Assembly (NCBI RefSeq): GCF_004349315.1 | Contig: NZ_SMLH01000009.1 | Coordinates: 1-64,000 of the forward strand | Reading direction: 5' to 3' | From: Flavobacterium ranwuense | GTDB lineage: Bacteria; Bacteroidota; Bacteroidia; Flavobacteriales; Flavobacteriaceae | Length of the DNA: 64,000 nt | Shown: piece by piece, positions 53,831 through 63,927 of the stretch | Position numbering within the stretch: the first letter of the stretch is position 1 | How the letters are laid out: each line of letters begins with the position of its first letter | The notes under the pieces: generated by a model | What the model was told of the DNA's origin: nothing | Database searches by the model: none | What the model saw: only the letters and a program-made list of their open reading frames with translations | Program-made: the position numbers and the translations under genes

Positions 53831-56299
53831 TTGAGTACTCATAAATTAATTTTTGTTTTCTTTTTTTTCTTCGCAAGCCTAAGTTTATTGGCCCAAACGG
53901 CTAGAATAAAAGGTGTGATTTTAGACAAAAACAATCAACCGGTAGAAAACGTAAATGTTTCTTATTCCAGTATTGGCACTCAATCCAATAAAAATGGTTT
54001 TTATGATCTAAAAGTCCCTGCGAACCAAAAAGTAACGTTAGTTTTTACGCATGTCTCGTTGAAAAAAATAACGGTAATTTTTTCTTTGGATTCTAATGAA
54101 CAAAAGGAGTTCAACCCAGTGATGAGTGATCAGGAGGAACAAATGGGAGAAGTGATTGTGACATCCAATAACCGAAAACTGATTCAGGGTGTTGCAACAA
54201 TTGAGCCTGAAATCATCCGAAAAATTCCAGGAGCTAATGCCGGAATCGAAAACATTTTAAAAACCTTACCTGGAGTAAATTCTAATAATGAATTGAGTAC
54301 GCAATATGCAGTTCGAGGCGGGAATTATGACGAGAATTTGGTTTATGTAAATGAAATTGAAGTCTATCGTCCGTTCCTGATTCGTTCGGGACAACAAGAA
54401 GGTTTGAGTTTCACCAATACGGATTTAGTTCAAAATGTTGATTTCTCGGCAGGAGGCTTTCAAGCTAAATTCGGGGATAAGTTATCGTCTGTTTTGGATA
54501 TTACCTATAGAAAACCGGTTAAATTTGGCGCAAGCCTTGAAGCAAGTTTTCTTGGCGGAAGCCTTTCCGTTGATGCTGTTTCCAAGAATGAAAAATGGTC
54601 TGCGGTTACGGGAGTTCGATACCGCAACAACAGCCTTTTGGTAAAAAGCCAAGAGACTCAAACGAATTTCACCCCTTCATTTGCAGATATTCAAACCAAT
54701 ATAAACTATCAGGCTTCGGCTAAATGGCAGTGGAGTTTTCTTGGGAATATTTCACAAAATAAATACCAATATCAGCCATTAACGAGACAGACTAATTTTG
54801 GAACCATAGATAATCCTATGTCGCTCACTGTTTTTTATGAAGGTCAGGAAAAGGATAAATACGATACTTATTTTGGGGCTTTAAAAACAACTTTTAATGT
54901 TTCGGATAATTTTACTTTGAAATTTATCGGTTCTGTTTTTCAAACTTTAGAACAAGAATATTTTGATATTTTCGCCCAATACCGTTTAGGGGAAGTAGAT
55001 TCCAGTATTGGATCGGAAACTTTTGGAGAAGTGGCTTTTACAAGAGGAATTGGATCGCAGTTGAGTCATGCCAGAAATGATTTGGATGCACTAATTGTAA
55101 ATACAGAGATAAAAGGATTTCACGATTGGAAAGAAAATCAATTTGAATGGGGAATAAAATATACACGAGAATCCATCCGTGACAGAATAATAGAGTGGGA
55201 GGTAATTGATTCGGCTGGTTTTTCATTGAATCCACCAATTATTGATTTGCCTAAAAATGATCAGCCCTATTCGCCTTACACCGGACCGCTTGTTCCGTAT
55301 CAAAATATCCGAGCGACTAATTTTAATTCCATCAATAGGTTTTCGGGATATGGTCAATGGAGTTTGAAATCGAATATTGGTACGAGTAAAGTTTGGTATA
55401 ATGCTGGTTTACGCATGCACAATTGGGAAGTTACAGGTGATAATGTAATAGGAAAATCCCAAATTACTTTTAGCCCCAGAGCACAATTTGCCATAAAACC
55501 AGATTGGGAGAAAGATATGGTTTTTAGACTTTCGGGAGGATTATACCATCAGCCGCCATTTTACAGGGAATTAAGAGATGCAGATGGAATGGTACAACCG
55601 AATACTAAAGCGCAACAGTCTGTTCATTTTGTTTTTGGAAATGATTATAGTTTCAAAATGTGGGATCGCCCTTTCAAGTTGGTTTCAGAGTTGTATTATA
55701 AATCGCTGACAGATGTAAATACATATACGATTGACAATGTTCGCATTCGTTATGCGGCTAATAATAATGCAACAGCGTATGCGCAAGGATTAGATGTTCG
55801 CTTGAACGGGGAATTTGTGCCCGGAACAGAATCATGGTTTAGTTTTGGTTACTTGAAAACAGAAGAAAACAGTAATGATAAAGGATATATTGCCAGACCT
55901 ACGGACCAAAGATTGAAATTTGGGCTTTTGTTTCAAGATTATATGCCTAATATTCCAAGTATAAAATTGTACTTGAATTTGGTCTACAATACTGGATTGC
56001 CGGGTGGTTCGCCATCGTATGCTGATCCTTATTTGTACCAAAATCGATTGAATGATTACCGCCGTGTGGATGTTGGCTTCTCCAAAGTTTTTATAGATAA
56101 CACTACAGTAAAAAAGAATACAGGTTGGTTTAAGGACTTTAAAGAGTTGGCGATAGGATTAGAAATTTTCAATCTTTTTGATAATCAAAATGCCATTACG
56201 AATACTTGGGTTCGTGATGTGTATTCTAAAAATCAATATGCGATTCCTAATTATATGACCACCAGAGTTTTTAATGTGAAATTGACGGCGAAGTTGTAA
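53831..56299 (+). CDS. TonB-dependent receptor with carboxypeptidase-like N-terminal domain
   Basis: This 822-aa protein has a signal peptide (ends SLSLLAQ), a CarboxypepD_reg-like domain (about 23-100; IKGVILDKNNQPVENVNV), a plug domain (IENILKTLPGVNSNNELSTQ then YAVRGGNYDENLVYVN) and a 22-strand-type barrel ending FNVKLTAKL. The only start in front of the signal peptide is TTG; no ATG is usable. Such receptors import large ligands through the outer membrane using ExbB/ExbD/TonB. The ligand is unknown. Neighbouring genes for an M23 peptidase and a lipoprotein may be part of the same unit. Confidence 0.93.
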   Translation: MSTHKLIFVFFFFFASLSLLAQTARIKGVILDKNNQPVENVNVSYSSIGTQSNKNGFYDLKVPANQKVTLVFTHVSLKKITVIFSLDSNEQKEFNPVMSDQEEQMGEVIVTSNNRKLIQGVATIEPEIIRKIPGANAGIENILKTLPGVNSNNELSTQYAVRGGNYDENLVYVNEIEVYRPFLIRSGQQEGLSFTNTDLVQNVDFSAGGFQAKFGDKLSSVLDITYRKPVKFGASLEASFLGGSLSVDAVSKNEKWSAVTGVRYRNNSLLVKSQETQTNFTPSFADIQTNINYQASAKWQWSFLGNISQNKYQYQPLTRQTNFGTIDNPMSLTVFYEGQEKDKYDTYFGALKTTFNVSDNFTLKFIGSVFQTLEQEYFDIFAQYRLGEVDSSIGSETFGEVAFTRGIGSQLSHARNDLDALIVNTEIKGFHDWKENQFEWGIKYTRESIRDRIIEWEVIDSAGFSLNPPIIDLPKNDQPYSPYTGPLVPYQNIRATNFNSINRFSGYGQWSLKSNIGTSKVWYNAGLRMHNWEVTGDNVIGKSQITFSPRAQFAIKPDWEKDMVFRLSGGLYHQPPFYRELRDADGMVQPNTKAQQSVHFVFGNDYSFKMWDRPFKLVSELYYKSLTDVNTYTIDNVRIRYAANNNATAYAQGLDVRLNGEFVPGTESWFSFGYLKTEENSNDKGYIARPTDQRLKFGLLFQDYMPNIPSIKLYLNLVYNTGLPGGSPSYADPYLYQNRLNDYRRVDVGFSKVFIDNTTVKKNTGWFKDFKELAIGLEIFNLFDNQNAITNTWVRDVYSKNQYAIPNYMTTRVFNVKLTAKL

Positions 56300-56380
56300 A
56301 CGCTAACAATTAGAAAAGTTTAACCCAATTTTAATTAGTTAAATCAAGTACCGAATACCATTACCATTTTTAAAAATGAT

Positions 56381-56388
56381 TACATTTG
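56381..56388 (+). promoter_or_regulatory. -7 promoter box of the lipoprotein gene
   Basis: TACATTTG is a perfect TAnnTTTG box 20 bp upstream of the ATG at 56409. No clear -33 TTG is at the expected distance. Confidence 0.5.
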
Positions 56389-56408
56389 AATTTTAATAGT
56401 ACAACAAC

Positions 56409-57131
56409 ATGAAAAAACTACATATCACAATATTAGGAATCGCAGTTTTACTTTTAGCCAGTTGCAAAGAGGAAATCGAAAAGCCAAAAGTGACTTATAA
56501 TGGATCTAATAAAGGAAAAGCAATTGCCGTAGCCGATTCTACTCAAATACAAATTGCCGACTTGCCACTTCAAATGGAAGGAACGGATTATTTGATTCAT
56601 CCCGTAGCGGATTTAAGTATTCGTGAGAAAGGGATAAAATCGAGATATGGTTCTTCCAGCGTCAATGATTTGAGTTTTACCATTTCTAATTATGGAGAAT
56701 TTGAAATTACCGGGTTTTTGCAAAATATAAAATTTCAAAAAGTAGATTCGGATTCCATCAGAAAATTGACAGACAAGCCTGTTTTGATTCAAACAGCTAC
56801 GTATTTGAAGTCGGTTGCTGATAAAACCAATAATCAGATTATGGTGTACACGATGGTCGACATGGATACAAACAAAGACGGAAAATTAGATACAAGTGAT
56901 ATTAAAGCATTGTATTTAAGCGAAATTAGCGGTAAAAAATTCACTAAGATATCGTATAATTTACAGGAATTAATAGATTGGAAATTGATAGAATCTAAAA
57001 ATCGTTTGTACTACAGAACCGTAGAGGATACCAATAAAAATGGAGAGTTTGATAAGAAAGACGTGGTGAATTACTACTATATTGATTTGTCAAAAAAGGA
57101 ATGGAAAATAATTGGTTACGAACCGGTTTAG
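56409..57131 (+). CDS. Lipoprotein with two EF-hand-like calcium loops
   Basis: This 240-aa protein has a lipoprotein signal (LLLASC, lipid-modified Cys19). Two DxDxDG-type loops are visible, DMDTNKDGKLDTSD and DTNKNGEFDKKD, spaced about 60 residues apart, so it probably binds Ca2+. Beyond this I do not recognise the family. It follows the TonB-dependent receptor gene but has its own -7 box. It may be a surface or periplasmic partner of that receptor; this is inference. Confidence 0.75.
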   Translation: MKKLHITILGIAVLLLASCKEEIEKPKVTYNGSNKGKAIAVADSTQIQIADLPLQMEGTDYLIHPVADLSIREKGIKSRYGSSSVNDLSFTISNYGEFEITGFLQNIKFQKVDSDSIRKLTDKPVLIQTATYLKSVADKTNNQIMVYTMVDMDTNKDGKLDTSDIKALYLSEISGKKFTKISYNLQELIDWKLIESKNRLYYRTVEDTNKNGEFDKKDVVNYYYIDLSKKEWKIIGYEPV

Positions 57132-57142
57132 AAGCGATAATT

Positions 57143-57844
57143 TTAAATCAAAATATCACTTTCCAAGTCTGATTTTTCTATGGTAAAATCAAATCCCAGT
57201 TGTTTTACTAATTGGATAACTAGGTTTTTGTACCAGTTTTCGGATTTAGGATGAATGTATATTTTTTCGATCAACTGATTGATATTTACACTAATTTTCA
57301 GTCCTTCATTGATTTTGATAGTGCTTTCGCCAATGTCTGAAATGATACGAACTTCACGTTCATATTGAAAACTTTTTCGCTTGAACAAAAAAGGGAAAAA
57401 CATATCGTCAAACGGAATGTGTTCTTTTTTGTAATCGATGTAATTTACTTCTCCAATATATTGATAGAAATTTGTTTCAGGACCAAGCGATTCCTGTAAT
57501 CTGCCTATTGTGGATTGAATCGCTAAACCTTCACTGTTTTGCGTAAAAATCTGCCACATAGCAAACGATTCATATTCATTGATATGCCAGCTGCTAATGG
57601 CTACTTTTTCCCGATGGGTTTTGTAAAAATTTAAAAAATCAGGATTATCGATTGAAAGTTTTTTTATTTCCTCAAAAGTTGGTTCGCTAAAGGTACCTTC
57701 GTATTGATCTTCAAATTTATCGGATCGCGACATAAACAGCTTTTGTGACAACAACAAATCAAGAAACTTAGATAAGTCAAGGTATTTCCAAACAACAGTA
57801 TTTGGATCTTCAGGAAGTTTTATGTTTGGATTGTTGATGTACAT
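57143..57844 (-). CDS. DUF2971 family protein
   Basis: This 233-aa cytoplasmic protein has the DUF2971 signatures YLDLSKFLDLLLSQKLFMSR, then SDKFEDQYEGTF, AISSWHINEYESFAMWQIF and YEREVRIIS. The family is widespread and often found beside defence or mobile genes, but its activity is not established. Here it lies convergent to the lipoprotein gene, in a housekeeping setting with no other defence genes. Confidence 0.88.
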   Translation of the reverse strand: MYINNPNIKLPEDPNTVVWKYLDLSKFLDLLLSQKLFMSRSDKFEDQYEGTFSEPTFEEIKKLSIDNPDFLNFYKTHREKVAISSWHINEYESFAMWQIFTQNSEGLAIQSTIGRLQESLGPETNFYQYIGEVNYIDYKKEHIPFDDMFFPFLFKRKSFQYEREVRIISDIGESTIKINEGLKISVNINQLIEKIYIHPKSENWYKNLVIQLVKQLGFDFTIEKSDLESDILI

Positions 57845-57935
57845 CTTTTAGATTTAAAAATTTAAAAAATTGAATTATTTAAAGATTTTCGACCCTCAAT
57901 AAAATCTTAAATCAAAAATCGTTAATCTGCAATCT

Positions 57936-59783
57936 TCATTCAAAGGACTGCATTGTCACTAATTTGTTATACATGCCATTCATTGCAATAAGTTCGTCAT
58001 GTTTTCCTTGCTCGACTATTTTTCCTTTTTGCATCACCACAATCAAATCTGCTTTTTGAATAGTCGAAAGACGGTGTGCAATAACAATTGAAGTTCTGTT
58101 TTGCATCATATTTTCCAGAGCTACTTGAACGAATTTTTCGCTTTCGGTATCCAATGCTGATGTTGCTTCATCGAGAATCATAATTGGAGGATTTTTCAAA
58201 ACTGCTCTGGCAATTGATAATCGTTGTTTTTGTCCGCCGGAAAGTTTGTTTCCGCTGTCGCCAATATTTGTGTGAATTCCGAGTGGTAAGTCTTTTACAA
58301 ATTCGTACGCATTGGCAATTTTCAACGCTTCGATGATTTCTGTATCCGTGGCGTCATGTTTACCAAGTGCGATATTTGCTTTTATGGTGTCATTAAACAA
58401 AATGCTGTCTTGAGTCACTAATCCCATCAAATCACGAAGGGAATGCAAATTAATGTCTTTGATGTTGATTCCATCGATGCTTATTGTTCCTTCATTTACA
58501 TCATAGAAACGAGTTAATAAATTGGCAATCGTACTTTTTCCACTTCCGGATTGTCCTACAAGAGCAACTGTTTGTCCTTTTTTTACGTTAAGTGAAAAGT
58601 CTTTTAAAACGTTCTCGTCTTCGTATCTAAAATTAATATTCTTAATTGCTATACTGTCTTCAAAAGCTAATTTTTTAATTGCATTTTTGCCGTCTGTAAT
58701 CTCATTATTTACTTCTAAAACTTCAAAAACACGTTGAGCAGCTGCTAGTCCATTTTTTACCGAATAAGAGGCTTTAGAAATGGCTTTGGCAGGAGTTAAG
58801 ATATTATAAGCAAGACCCATGTAGGCTAGAAATTTAGCACCATCAAGTAATGCTTTTCCATTAGGTAATGTATCAACAAGTACCATTTTTCCACCAAACC
58901 AAAGCAATATGCAAATAGTAATAATCCCTAAGAACTCACTTAAAGGCGTAGCCAAGTTGTTTTTTTTACCTATACTGTTAGACAATTTTAAAACTCGGGT
59001 GACTGAATCATTAAATTTTTGTTTAAAATTTGATTCGGCATTGTAACTTTTAACAACTTTTAGTCCAGATAACGATTCTTCTACAATCGAAATTAGATAG
59101 CCGTTTTCATATTGAACTTTTTCGGATTTGCTGCGCAGTGATTTACCAATTTTTGATATTAATAGTCCTGAAAGTGGGATAAAAATAAAGACAAACAAGG
59201 TTAACTTGAAACTTATAGCAATCATACCAATAAGAGTGAATACGATGGTCATTGGCTCCTTAACGATTAATTCTAAGATAGAAAAAAAAGAATTTTGAAC
59301 CTCGTTTACATCACCTAACATTCGAGCCATAATATCACCTTTTCTTTTTTCAGAATAGTAGGAAACAGGTAAGTTAATGATTTTGTGATACATTGAATTC
59401 CTTAAATCCTTCAGTACACCATTTTTAAGATGCATCAAATGATTGGATGCTAGGTAATTAAATAGATTTTTTAATAGAAAAGTTACACTTACTATGGCAA
59501 TAACTAACAGTAAGGCAAATTCAGGACCATTCTTTTCGGTTAGTAGTGTGATGTTGTAATATAAGTATTCTTTAGAAAATTTGATGATGTCAAAAATAGA
59601 CTCTAAAACAGGTTTTTTATCGATTTTTTCAGAAGTACCAAAAAGGACATCCATCATTGGGATTAATGCAATAAAAGACAAGGTACTAAACAGTGCGTAA
59701 AAAATATTGAATATTACGTTCCAGACCACATGAGAGCGATATGGGTTTGTGAAAGGAATAATTTTTTTGAAATTTGAGTCCAT
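57936..59783 (-). CDS. MsbA-type ABC exporter (fused permease and ATPase)
   Basis: This 615-aa half-transporter has six membrane helices in residues 1-330 and a nucleotide-binding domain (about 375-610) with Walker A GQSGSGKST, signature LSGGQKQR, Walker B IMILDEATSALD and the H-loop IVIAHRLST. Length and residue order match lipid A/lipid flippases of the MsbA group or drug exporters; the substrate is not decided. It is encoded downstream of the phosphosugar mutase gene on the same strand with a hairpin between. Confidence 0.93.
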   Translation of the reverse strand: MDSNFKKIIPFTNPYRSHVVWNVIFNIFYALFSTLSFIALIPMMDVLFGTSEKIDKKPVLESIFDIIKFSKEYLYYNITLLTEKNGPEFALLLVIAIVSVTFLLKNLFNYLASNHLMHLKNGVLKDLRNSMYHKIINLPVSYYSEKRKGDIMARMLGDVNEVQNSFFSILELIVKEPMTIVFTLIGMIAISFKLTLFVFIFIPLSGLLISKIGKSLRSKSEKVQYENGYLISIVEESLSGLKVVKSYNAESNFKQKFNDSVTRVLKLSNSIGKKNNLATPLSEFLGIITICILLWFGGKMVLVDTLPNGKALLDGAKFLAYMGLAYNILTPAKAISKASYSVKNGLAAAQRVFEVLEVNNEITDGKNAIKKLAFEDSIAIKNINFRYEDENVLKDFSLNVKKGQTVALVGQSGSGKSTIANLLTRFYDVNEGTISIDGINIKDINLHSLRDLMGLVTQDSILFNDTIKANIALGKHDATDTEIIEALKIANAYEFVKDLPLGIHTNIGDSGNKLSGGQKQRLSIARAVLKNPPIMILDEATSALDTESEKFVQVALENMMQNRTSIVIAHRLSTIQKADLIVVMQKGKIVEQGKHDELIAMNGMYNKLVTMQSFE

Positions 59784-59805
59784 TTAAGTTGTTTTTTTAT
59801 CATCA

Positions 59806-59836
59806 AGACCCGATGAGTTCTCCACTTATCGGGTCT
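59806..59836. repeat. Hairpin between the phosphosugar mutase and ABC exporter genes
   Basis: A perfect 9-bp stem (agacccgat / atcgggtct) with a 13-nt loop lies in the 79-bp spacer. On the minus strand no T run follows, so it is more likely a REP-like element or RNA stabiliser than a terminator. Confidence 0.6.
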
Positions 59837-59862
59837 GTCTGAAAAATCAATTTTTTATTAAA

Positions 59863-61590
59863 TTAGTTCAATTGCATTGATGCAATAATATTTTTTATTT
59901 TGTTGCCCAAAATGCTCTCTACTTCGTTGAAATCTTCTACGGAATCCAATTCAGTATTTACACTGATGTAGAATTTTATTTTAGGTTCAGTTCCACTTGG
60001 TCTGGCGCATATTTTAGAGCCGTCTTCAGTGTAATAAATAAGCACGTTCGATTTTGGGATTTCCATTTTGGTTTCCTCATCGGTAAGCAAGTTTTTAGCA
60101 ATTGAAGATTGGTAATCTTCCATCATTACAACTCTCAATCCGTTGATTTCTTTCAATGGATTCTCACGTAAATCAATCATCATCTGATTAATTTCCTGTA
60201 AGCCATCCATTCCTTTTTTAGTCAATGAAACTAAGTATTCTTTGTAAAAACCGTTGTCAACATACAGTTTTAGTAATTCTTTGTAAACAGTACTTCCTTT
60301 AGCTTTGGCTTGAGCCGCCACTTCGCAAATCAATAAAGTCGCCGCCACAGCATCTTTATCACGTACGGCATCGCCTACCATGTAGCCAAAACTTTCTTCA
60401 CCACCACCAATGAATTCCAACTCCGGAAAATCCTTAATCATCTTGGCAATCCATTTGAAACCTGTCAAACCAACTTTACATTCTACGCCGTAGTTTGTCG
60501 CTAATTCCATCATCATAGGAGTAGAAACTATTGTAGAACCTACAAATTGCTTGCCATTGATTTTACCTGCTTTTTTCCATTGTTCCAATAAAAAGGCAGT
60601 CATCAAAATCATGGTTTGATTTCCGTTAAGCAAAGTCATTTTGCCTTCGTTATTTCTAACGGCAACTCCTAAACGGTCACAGTCAGGATCAGTCCCAATA
60701 ACAATATCAGAATTGGTTTTATCAGCCAAGGCTAATGCCATCGTCAATGCTTCCGGCTCTTCAGGATTTGGAGATTTTACCGTTGGGAAATCACCATTTG
60801 GCTCCGCTTGTTCCGGAACAATATGAACGTTTGTGTAACCTGCTTCTGATAAGGTATCAGGAACCAACGTTATTGAAGTTCCATGTAACGAAGTAAAAAC
60901 AACATTTAGATTTTCTTTGGCTTCAGCCGAAGTTCCAAAACTGGCATTCTCGATAGTCGATCTGATAAAAGCTTTATCAACTTCCTTGTCAATATAGTGT
61001 ATCAAATCTTCATTGGCAGTAAACTTGATTTGATTGTAATTTAAATTCTCAATAACATTGATGATTCCCTCATCTTCCGGTGGCACAATTTGTCCGCCAT
61101 CTTCCCAGTATACTTTGTATCCGTTGTATTCCGGCGGATTGTGAGATGCCGTAAGAACAATTCCGCATTGACAACCTAAAAGTTTAACCGCAAATGACAA
61201 TTCTGGTGTGGGTCTCAATTCCGAAAACAAATAAACTTCAATTCCATTAGCTGAGAAAACATCCGCAACTAATTTGGCCAAAGTATCACTATTATGACGA
61301 CAATCGTAAGCAATAACGGCTTTCAAAGACTGATTGGGAAATGCAGTATGCATATAATCCGAAAGTCCTTGTGTGCTTTTTCCAAGCGTATATTTATTGA
61401 TGCGATTGTTTCCTACACCCATAACACCACGCATTCCACCAGTTCCAAATTCAAGATTTTTATAAAAACTCTCTTCCAGTTCTTTAGGGGATGTAGTTAT
61501 CAATTCGGTAATAGCTTCCTGAGTAGCGGTGTCAAATGTTGGCGTAAGCCACTCATTTACTGCGTCCAAAATATTTTGTTTGATATCCAT
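59863..61590 (-). CDS. Phosphohexomutase (phosphoglucomutase/phosphomannomutase family)
   Basis: This 575-aa alpha-D-phosphohexomutase has the catalytic phosphoserine loop [16 protein letters not shown] (Ser149), metal loop [10 protein letters not shown], sugar-binding loop [13 protein letters not shown] and phosphate-binding loop [14 protein letters not shown]. All are intact. Its length is that of the PgcA/PGM2-like subfamily, which interconverts glucose-1-P and glucose-6-P, supplying UDP-glucose or glycogen synthesis. Confidence 0.95.
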   Translation of the reverse strand: MDIKQNILDAVNEWLTPTFDTATQEAITELITTSPKELEESFYKNLEFGTGGMRGVMGVGNNRINKYTLGKSTQGLSDYMHTAFPNQSLKAVIAYDCRHNSDTLAKLVADVFSANGIEVYLFSELRPTPELSFAVKLLGCQCGIVLTASHNPPEYNGYKVYWEDGGQIVPPEDEGIINVIENLNYNQIKFTANEDLIHYIDKEVDKAFIRSTIENASFGTSAEAKENLNVVFTSLHGTSITLVPDTLSEAGYTNVHIVPEQAEPNGDFPTVKSPNPEEPEALTMALALADKTNSDIVIGTDPDCDRLGVAVRNNEGKMTLLNGNQTMILMTAFLLEQWKKAGKINGKQFVGSTIVSTPMMMELATNYGVECKVGLTGFKWIAKMIKDFPELEFIGGGEESFGYMVGDAVRDKDAVAATLLICEVAAQAKAKGSTVYKELLKLYVDNGFYKEYLVSLTKKGMDGLQEINQMMIDLRENPLKEINGLRVVMMEDYQSSIAKNLLTDEETKMEIPKSNVLIYYTEDGSKICARPSGTEPKIKFYISVNTELDSVEDFNEVESILGNKIKNIIASMQLN

Positions 61591-61650
61591 GCTATTTTTT
61601 TTAGTTTCTAAATTTGTAATTAAAATTTAAATACAGTTTTTTGTTTTTTT

Positions 61651-61733
61651 AGGAGCTATATCCTGCTATTCGTTGTATCTTTTTCTTTTTTTAAAGAAAA
61701 AAAAGAAAAAGTATGTTGCTGCAAATGAAATTC
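61651..61733. repeat. Intergenic repeat (copy 2) with an internal A/T hairpin
   Basis: The start ggagctatatcctgctattc plus gttg matches, in reverse orientation, the end of the repeat at 27941-28015 (gctattcgttg is identical). Its centre is a long hairpin (ctttttctttttttaaag with its complement) instead of the GC-containing hairpin of copy 1. Confidence 0.55.
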
Positions 61734-61829
61734 ACTGAACTCTTATCAAAATAAAAGTTATGTGAAGTAATCAGGGCTAGGTATTGGCTAAACCATAACC
61801 ATTTCCTTTAAATTTAGTTTTAATTAAAT

Positions 61830-62789
61830 TTATAAAAAATTAACTTCACTTGACACTTTATAACGCTCTTCATTGTTTTTTGTTCGCAAAATTATTTCAC
61901 CAAGAAATCCAGCCAAAAATAATTGTGTTCCCAAAACCATTGTGGTAAGTGCGATATAAAACCAAGGATTACTCGTTACCAGACTATAGCGCATATCATT
62001 ATACATATGATATAGTTTTGAAATACCAATATATCCGGCAAGCATAAAACCAATGATAAACATTACGGAGCCCATGGCACCAAATAAATGCATTGGTCTT
62101 TTTCCAAACCTTGAAAGAAACCAAATGGTAATTAAATCCAAGAAACCATTGATGAAACGTTCCATCCCAAATTTAGTTTCGCCATATTTTCTGGCTTGAT
62201 GCTGCACCACTTTTTCACCAATTTTTCCAAAACCGGCATTTTTTGCCAAAACTGGAATGTATCGGTGCATTTCACCTGAAACTTCAATGTTTTTCACCAC
62301 AACATTTTTGTACGCTTTCAATCCGCAATTGAAATCATTCAATTCAACTCCTGATGTTTTTCTCGCCGCCCAATTGAATAATTTAGAAGGTAAGTTTTTT
62401 GCCACAACAGAATCGTAGCGTTTCTTTTTCCAACCGGAAACCAAATCATATTTACCATTGGTAATCATATCGTACAATCCCGGAATTTCCTCTGGGCTAT
62501 CTTGTAAATCGGCATCCATGGTGATAATGACATCGCCTTTTGCTTTTGCAAAACCGGCATGTAAGGCTTGTGATTTTCCGAAATTTTTCATGAAACGAAC
62601 CCCTTTTACGTGTGGGTTTTCTTGGGCAAATCCTTCGATAATATTCCATGAATTATCCGTACTTCCATCATCCAGAAAAATGATTTCATAAGAATAATTA
62701 TGAGATTGCATCACTTTAATGATCCAGTTATACAGTTCATTAAGTGATTCCTCTTCATTAAGAAGCGGTATGAGTATAGATAAATTCAT
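61830..62789 (-). CDS. Membrane-anchored family 2 glycosyltransferase (DPM1/GtrB-like)
   Basis: This 319-aa protein has the GT-A domain (1-220) with the nucleotide-sugar motif FLDDGSTDNSW, the metal-binding ITMDADLQDSPEEIP and an acceptor-loop GVELNDFNCGLKAY, followed by two C-terminal membrane helices (about 233-257 and 268-293). The pattern is that of polyprenyl-phosphate sugar transferases. The sugar is not readable. The DUF4199 gene is 6 bp upstream, so the two are co-transcribed. Confidence 0.93.
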   Translation of the reverse strand: MNLSILIPLLNEEESLNELYNWIIKVMQSHNYSYEIIFLDDGSTDNSWNIIEGFAQENPHVKGVRFMKNFGKSQALHAGFAKAKGDVIITMDADLQDSPEEIPGLYDMITNGKYDLVSGWKKKRYDSVVAKNLPSKLFNWAARKTSGVELNDFNCGLKAYKNVVVKNIEVSGEMHRYIPVLAKNAGFGKIGEKVVQHQARKYGETKFGMERFINGFLDLITIWFLSRFGKRPMHLFGAMGSVMFIIGFMLAGYIGISKLYHMYNDMRYSLVTSNPWFYIALTTMVLGTQLFLAGFLGEIILRTKNNEERYKVSSEVNFL

Positions 62790-62795
62790 TAATTT

Positions 62796-63326
62796 TTATT
62801 CTTGTGTAGATTTGCTTTTGAAAAATGCTGCCAAAATTAATCCGAAAATTGAACTAAAAACAATACTAAAAACGGATCCTTTTAGTAATTCCAATGTAGA
62901 ATAAGGATTGTTTTCTTTCATTTTTGCTATTGCTTCGTTAATGGCTGATGCTGGTGTGCCAAATTTCTGCATCATATTGACAGTATATTTAATCATTAAT
63001 TCACTTAAAGTCTCTTTAGCAGAAGGATCAATAAAATTGAATAAAAGAACATTAAAAAGTGTAGAAATTAAAATACCTATTAGTGTAGCAATGAAGTAAG
63101 TCGTAAAAGCATCTTTGAAAGAGAAAACATTGTTGAGCTCTTTTTTTGTTTTCGAAAGTAAAACAATTCCCAATACAAGGTAAATTAAAATGCTTAAAGC
63201 TCCAATCCACCAAGAAGTAAACAGATTTAAATCAATAGCGTATATTGTCGAAGTAATTAATGCAGAAACAATTCCAATTGTTACTCCAAAGGTTATTCCA
63301 TTCTTTTTAATAATTTCATTTATCAT
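62796..63326 (-). CDS. DUF4199 membrane protein
   Basis: This 176-aa protein has four membrane helices (about 11-32, 36-55, 70-92 and 146-168) and the DUF4199 layout, with an acidic loop (AINEAIAKMKENNPYSTLELL). The ATG at 63326 is preferred to an upstream TTG at 63362, because the -7 promoter box lies between them. The family is restricted to Bacteroidota and of unknown function, and commonly sits next to GT2 genes. Confidence 0.88.
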   Translation of the reverse strand: MINEIIKKNGITFGVTIGIVSALITSTIYAIDLNLFTSWWIGALSILIYLVLGIVLLSKTKKELNNVFSFKDAFTTYFIATLIGILISTLFNVLLFNFIDPSAKETLSELMIKYTVNMMQKFGTPASAINEAIAKMKENNPYSTLELLKGSVFSIVFSSIFGLILAAFFKSKSTQE

Positions 63327-63350
63327 TGTTACTGTTTTAGAATTAATCCA

Positions 63351-63358
63351 CAAATATA
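63351..63358 (-). promoter_or_regulatory. -7 promoter box of the DUF4199-GT2 operon
   Basis: The minus strand reads TATATTTG, a perfect match to TAnnTTTG, 25 bp upstream of the ATG at 63326. Confidence 0.55.
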
Positions 63359-63425
63359 ACAATTCCCAATATATTCGTAGCTAAAAATCGTTTTTTACGA
63401 TTATATAAAAAAAGTGATGCAAAGA

Positions 63426-63455
63426 TTTGTTTATTGGAAAATAATTGTAAATTTG
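63426..63455 (+). promoter_or_regulatory. Promoter of the L31 gene
   Basis: TTTG, 18 bp, TAAATTTG matches the flavobacterial -33/-7 consensus. The leader to the ATG at 63567 is about 105 nt, long enough for a control structure. Confidence 0.7.
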
Positions 63456-63566
63456 CAAACTCAAAATAATATTGTAAAACAAAAAGTTATAAGGAGTTTA
63501 TACCTTTTCTGTTAGAAGAAAAGCTTCAAGACAAATTATAATTAACAAATAAAAAAGATTAACAAG

Positions 63567-63818
63567 ATGAAAAAAGGAATTCACCCAGAAAATTACAGAT
63601 TAGTTGCATTTAAAGACATGTCAAATGACGAAGTTTTTATCACTAAATCTACTGCAGATACAAGAGAAACATTAACAGTTGACGGAGTTGAATATCCAGT
63701 TGTAAAAATGGAGATCTCTAGAACATCTCACCCTTTTTACACAGGTAAATCTAAACTTATTGATACTGCAGGACGTATTGATAAATTCAAAACTAAATAC
63801 GCTAAACACGTTAAATAA
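63567..63818 (+). CDS. rpmE2: 50S ribosomal protein L31, type B
   Basis: This 83-aa protein starts MKKGIHPENYRLVAFKDMSN and has the type B signatures FITKSTADT, VDGVEYPVVKMEISRTSHPF and YTGKSKLIDTAGRIDKFKTK. It lacks the zinc-binding Cys residues of type A L31, as expected for type B. It is a component of the large subunit bridging the central protuberance. It has its own promoter and terminator. Confidence 0.96.
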   Translation: MKKGIHPENYRLVAFKDMSNDEVFITKSTADTRETLTVDGVEYPVVKMEISRTSHPFYTGKSKLIDTAGRIDKFKTKYAKHVK

Positions 63819-63843
63819 TTTTAACTTGTTCTCAAATACAATC

Positions 63844-63872
63844 AAGCCTTCCTTTTTGGAAGGCTTTTTTTA
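63844..63872 (+). terminator. Terminator of the L31 gene
   Basis: A perfect 9-bp stem (aagccttcc / ggaaggctt) with a ttttt loop is followed by a T run, 25 bp past the stop codon. Confidence 0.9.
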
Positions 63873-63927
63873 TTTAATATAGAATGAGTTATACAGTCAC
63901 TCCCATTAAAATAAATATAAATCTTTG

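Noticed and set aside
57143..57844. DUF2971 gene as part of a phage-defence system
   Set aside because: Its neighbours are an exporter, a lipoprotein and sugar metabolism genes. No nuclease, toxin or other defence gene is nearby.
63327..63362. N-terminal extension of the DUF4199 protein from a TTG
   Set aside because: The -7 box at 63351-63358 lies inside this stretch, so transcription starts after the TTG.
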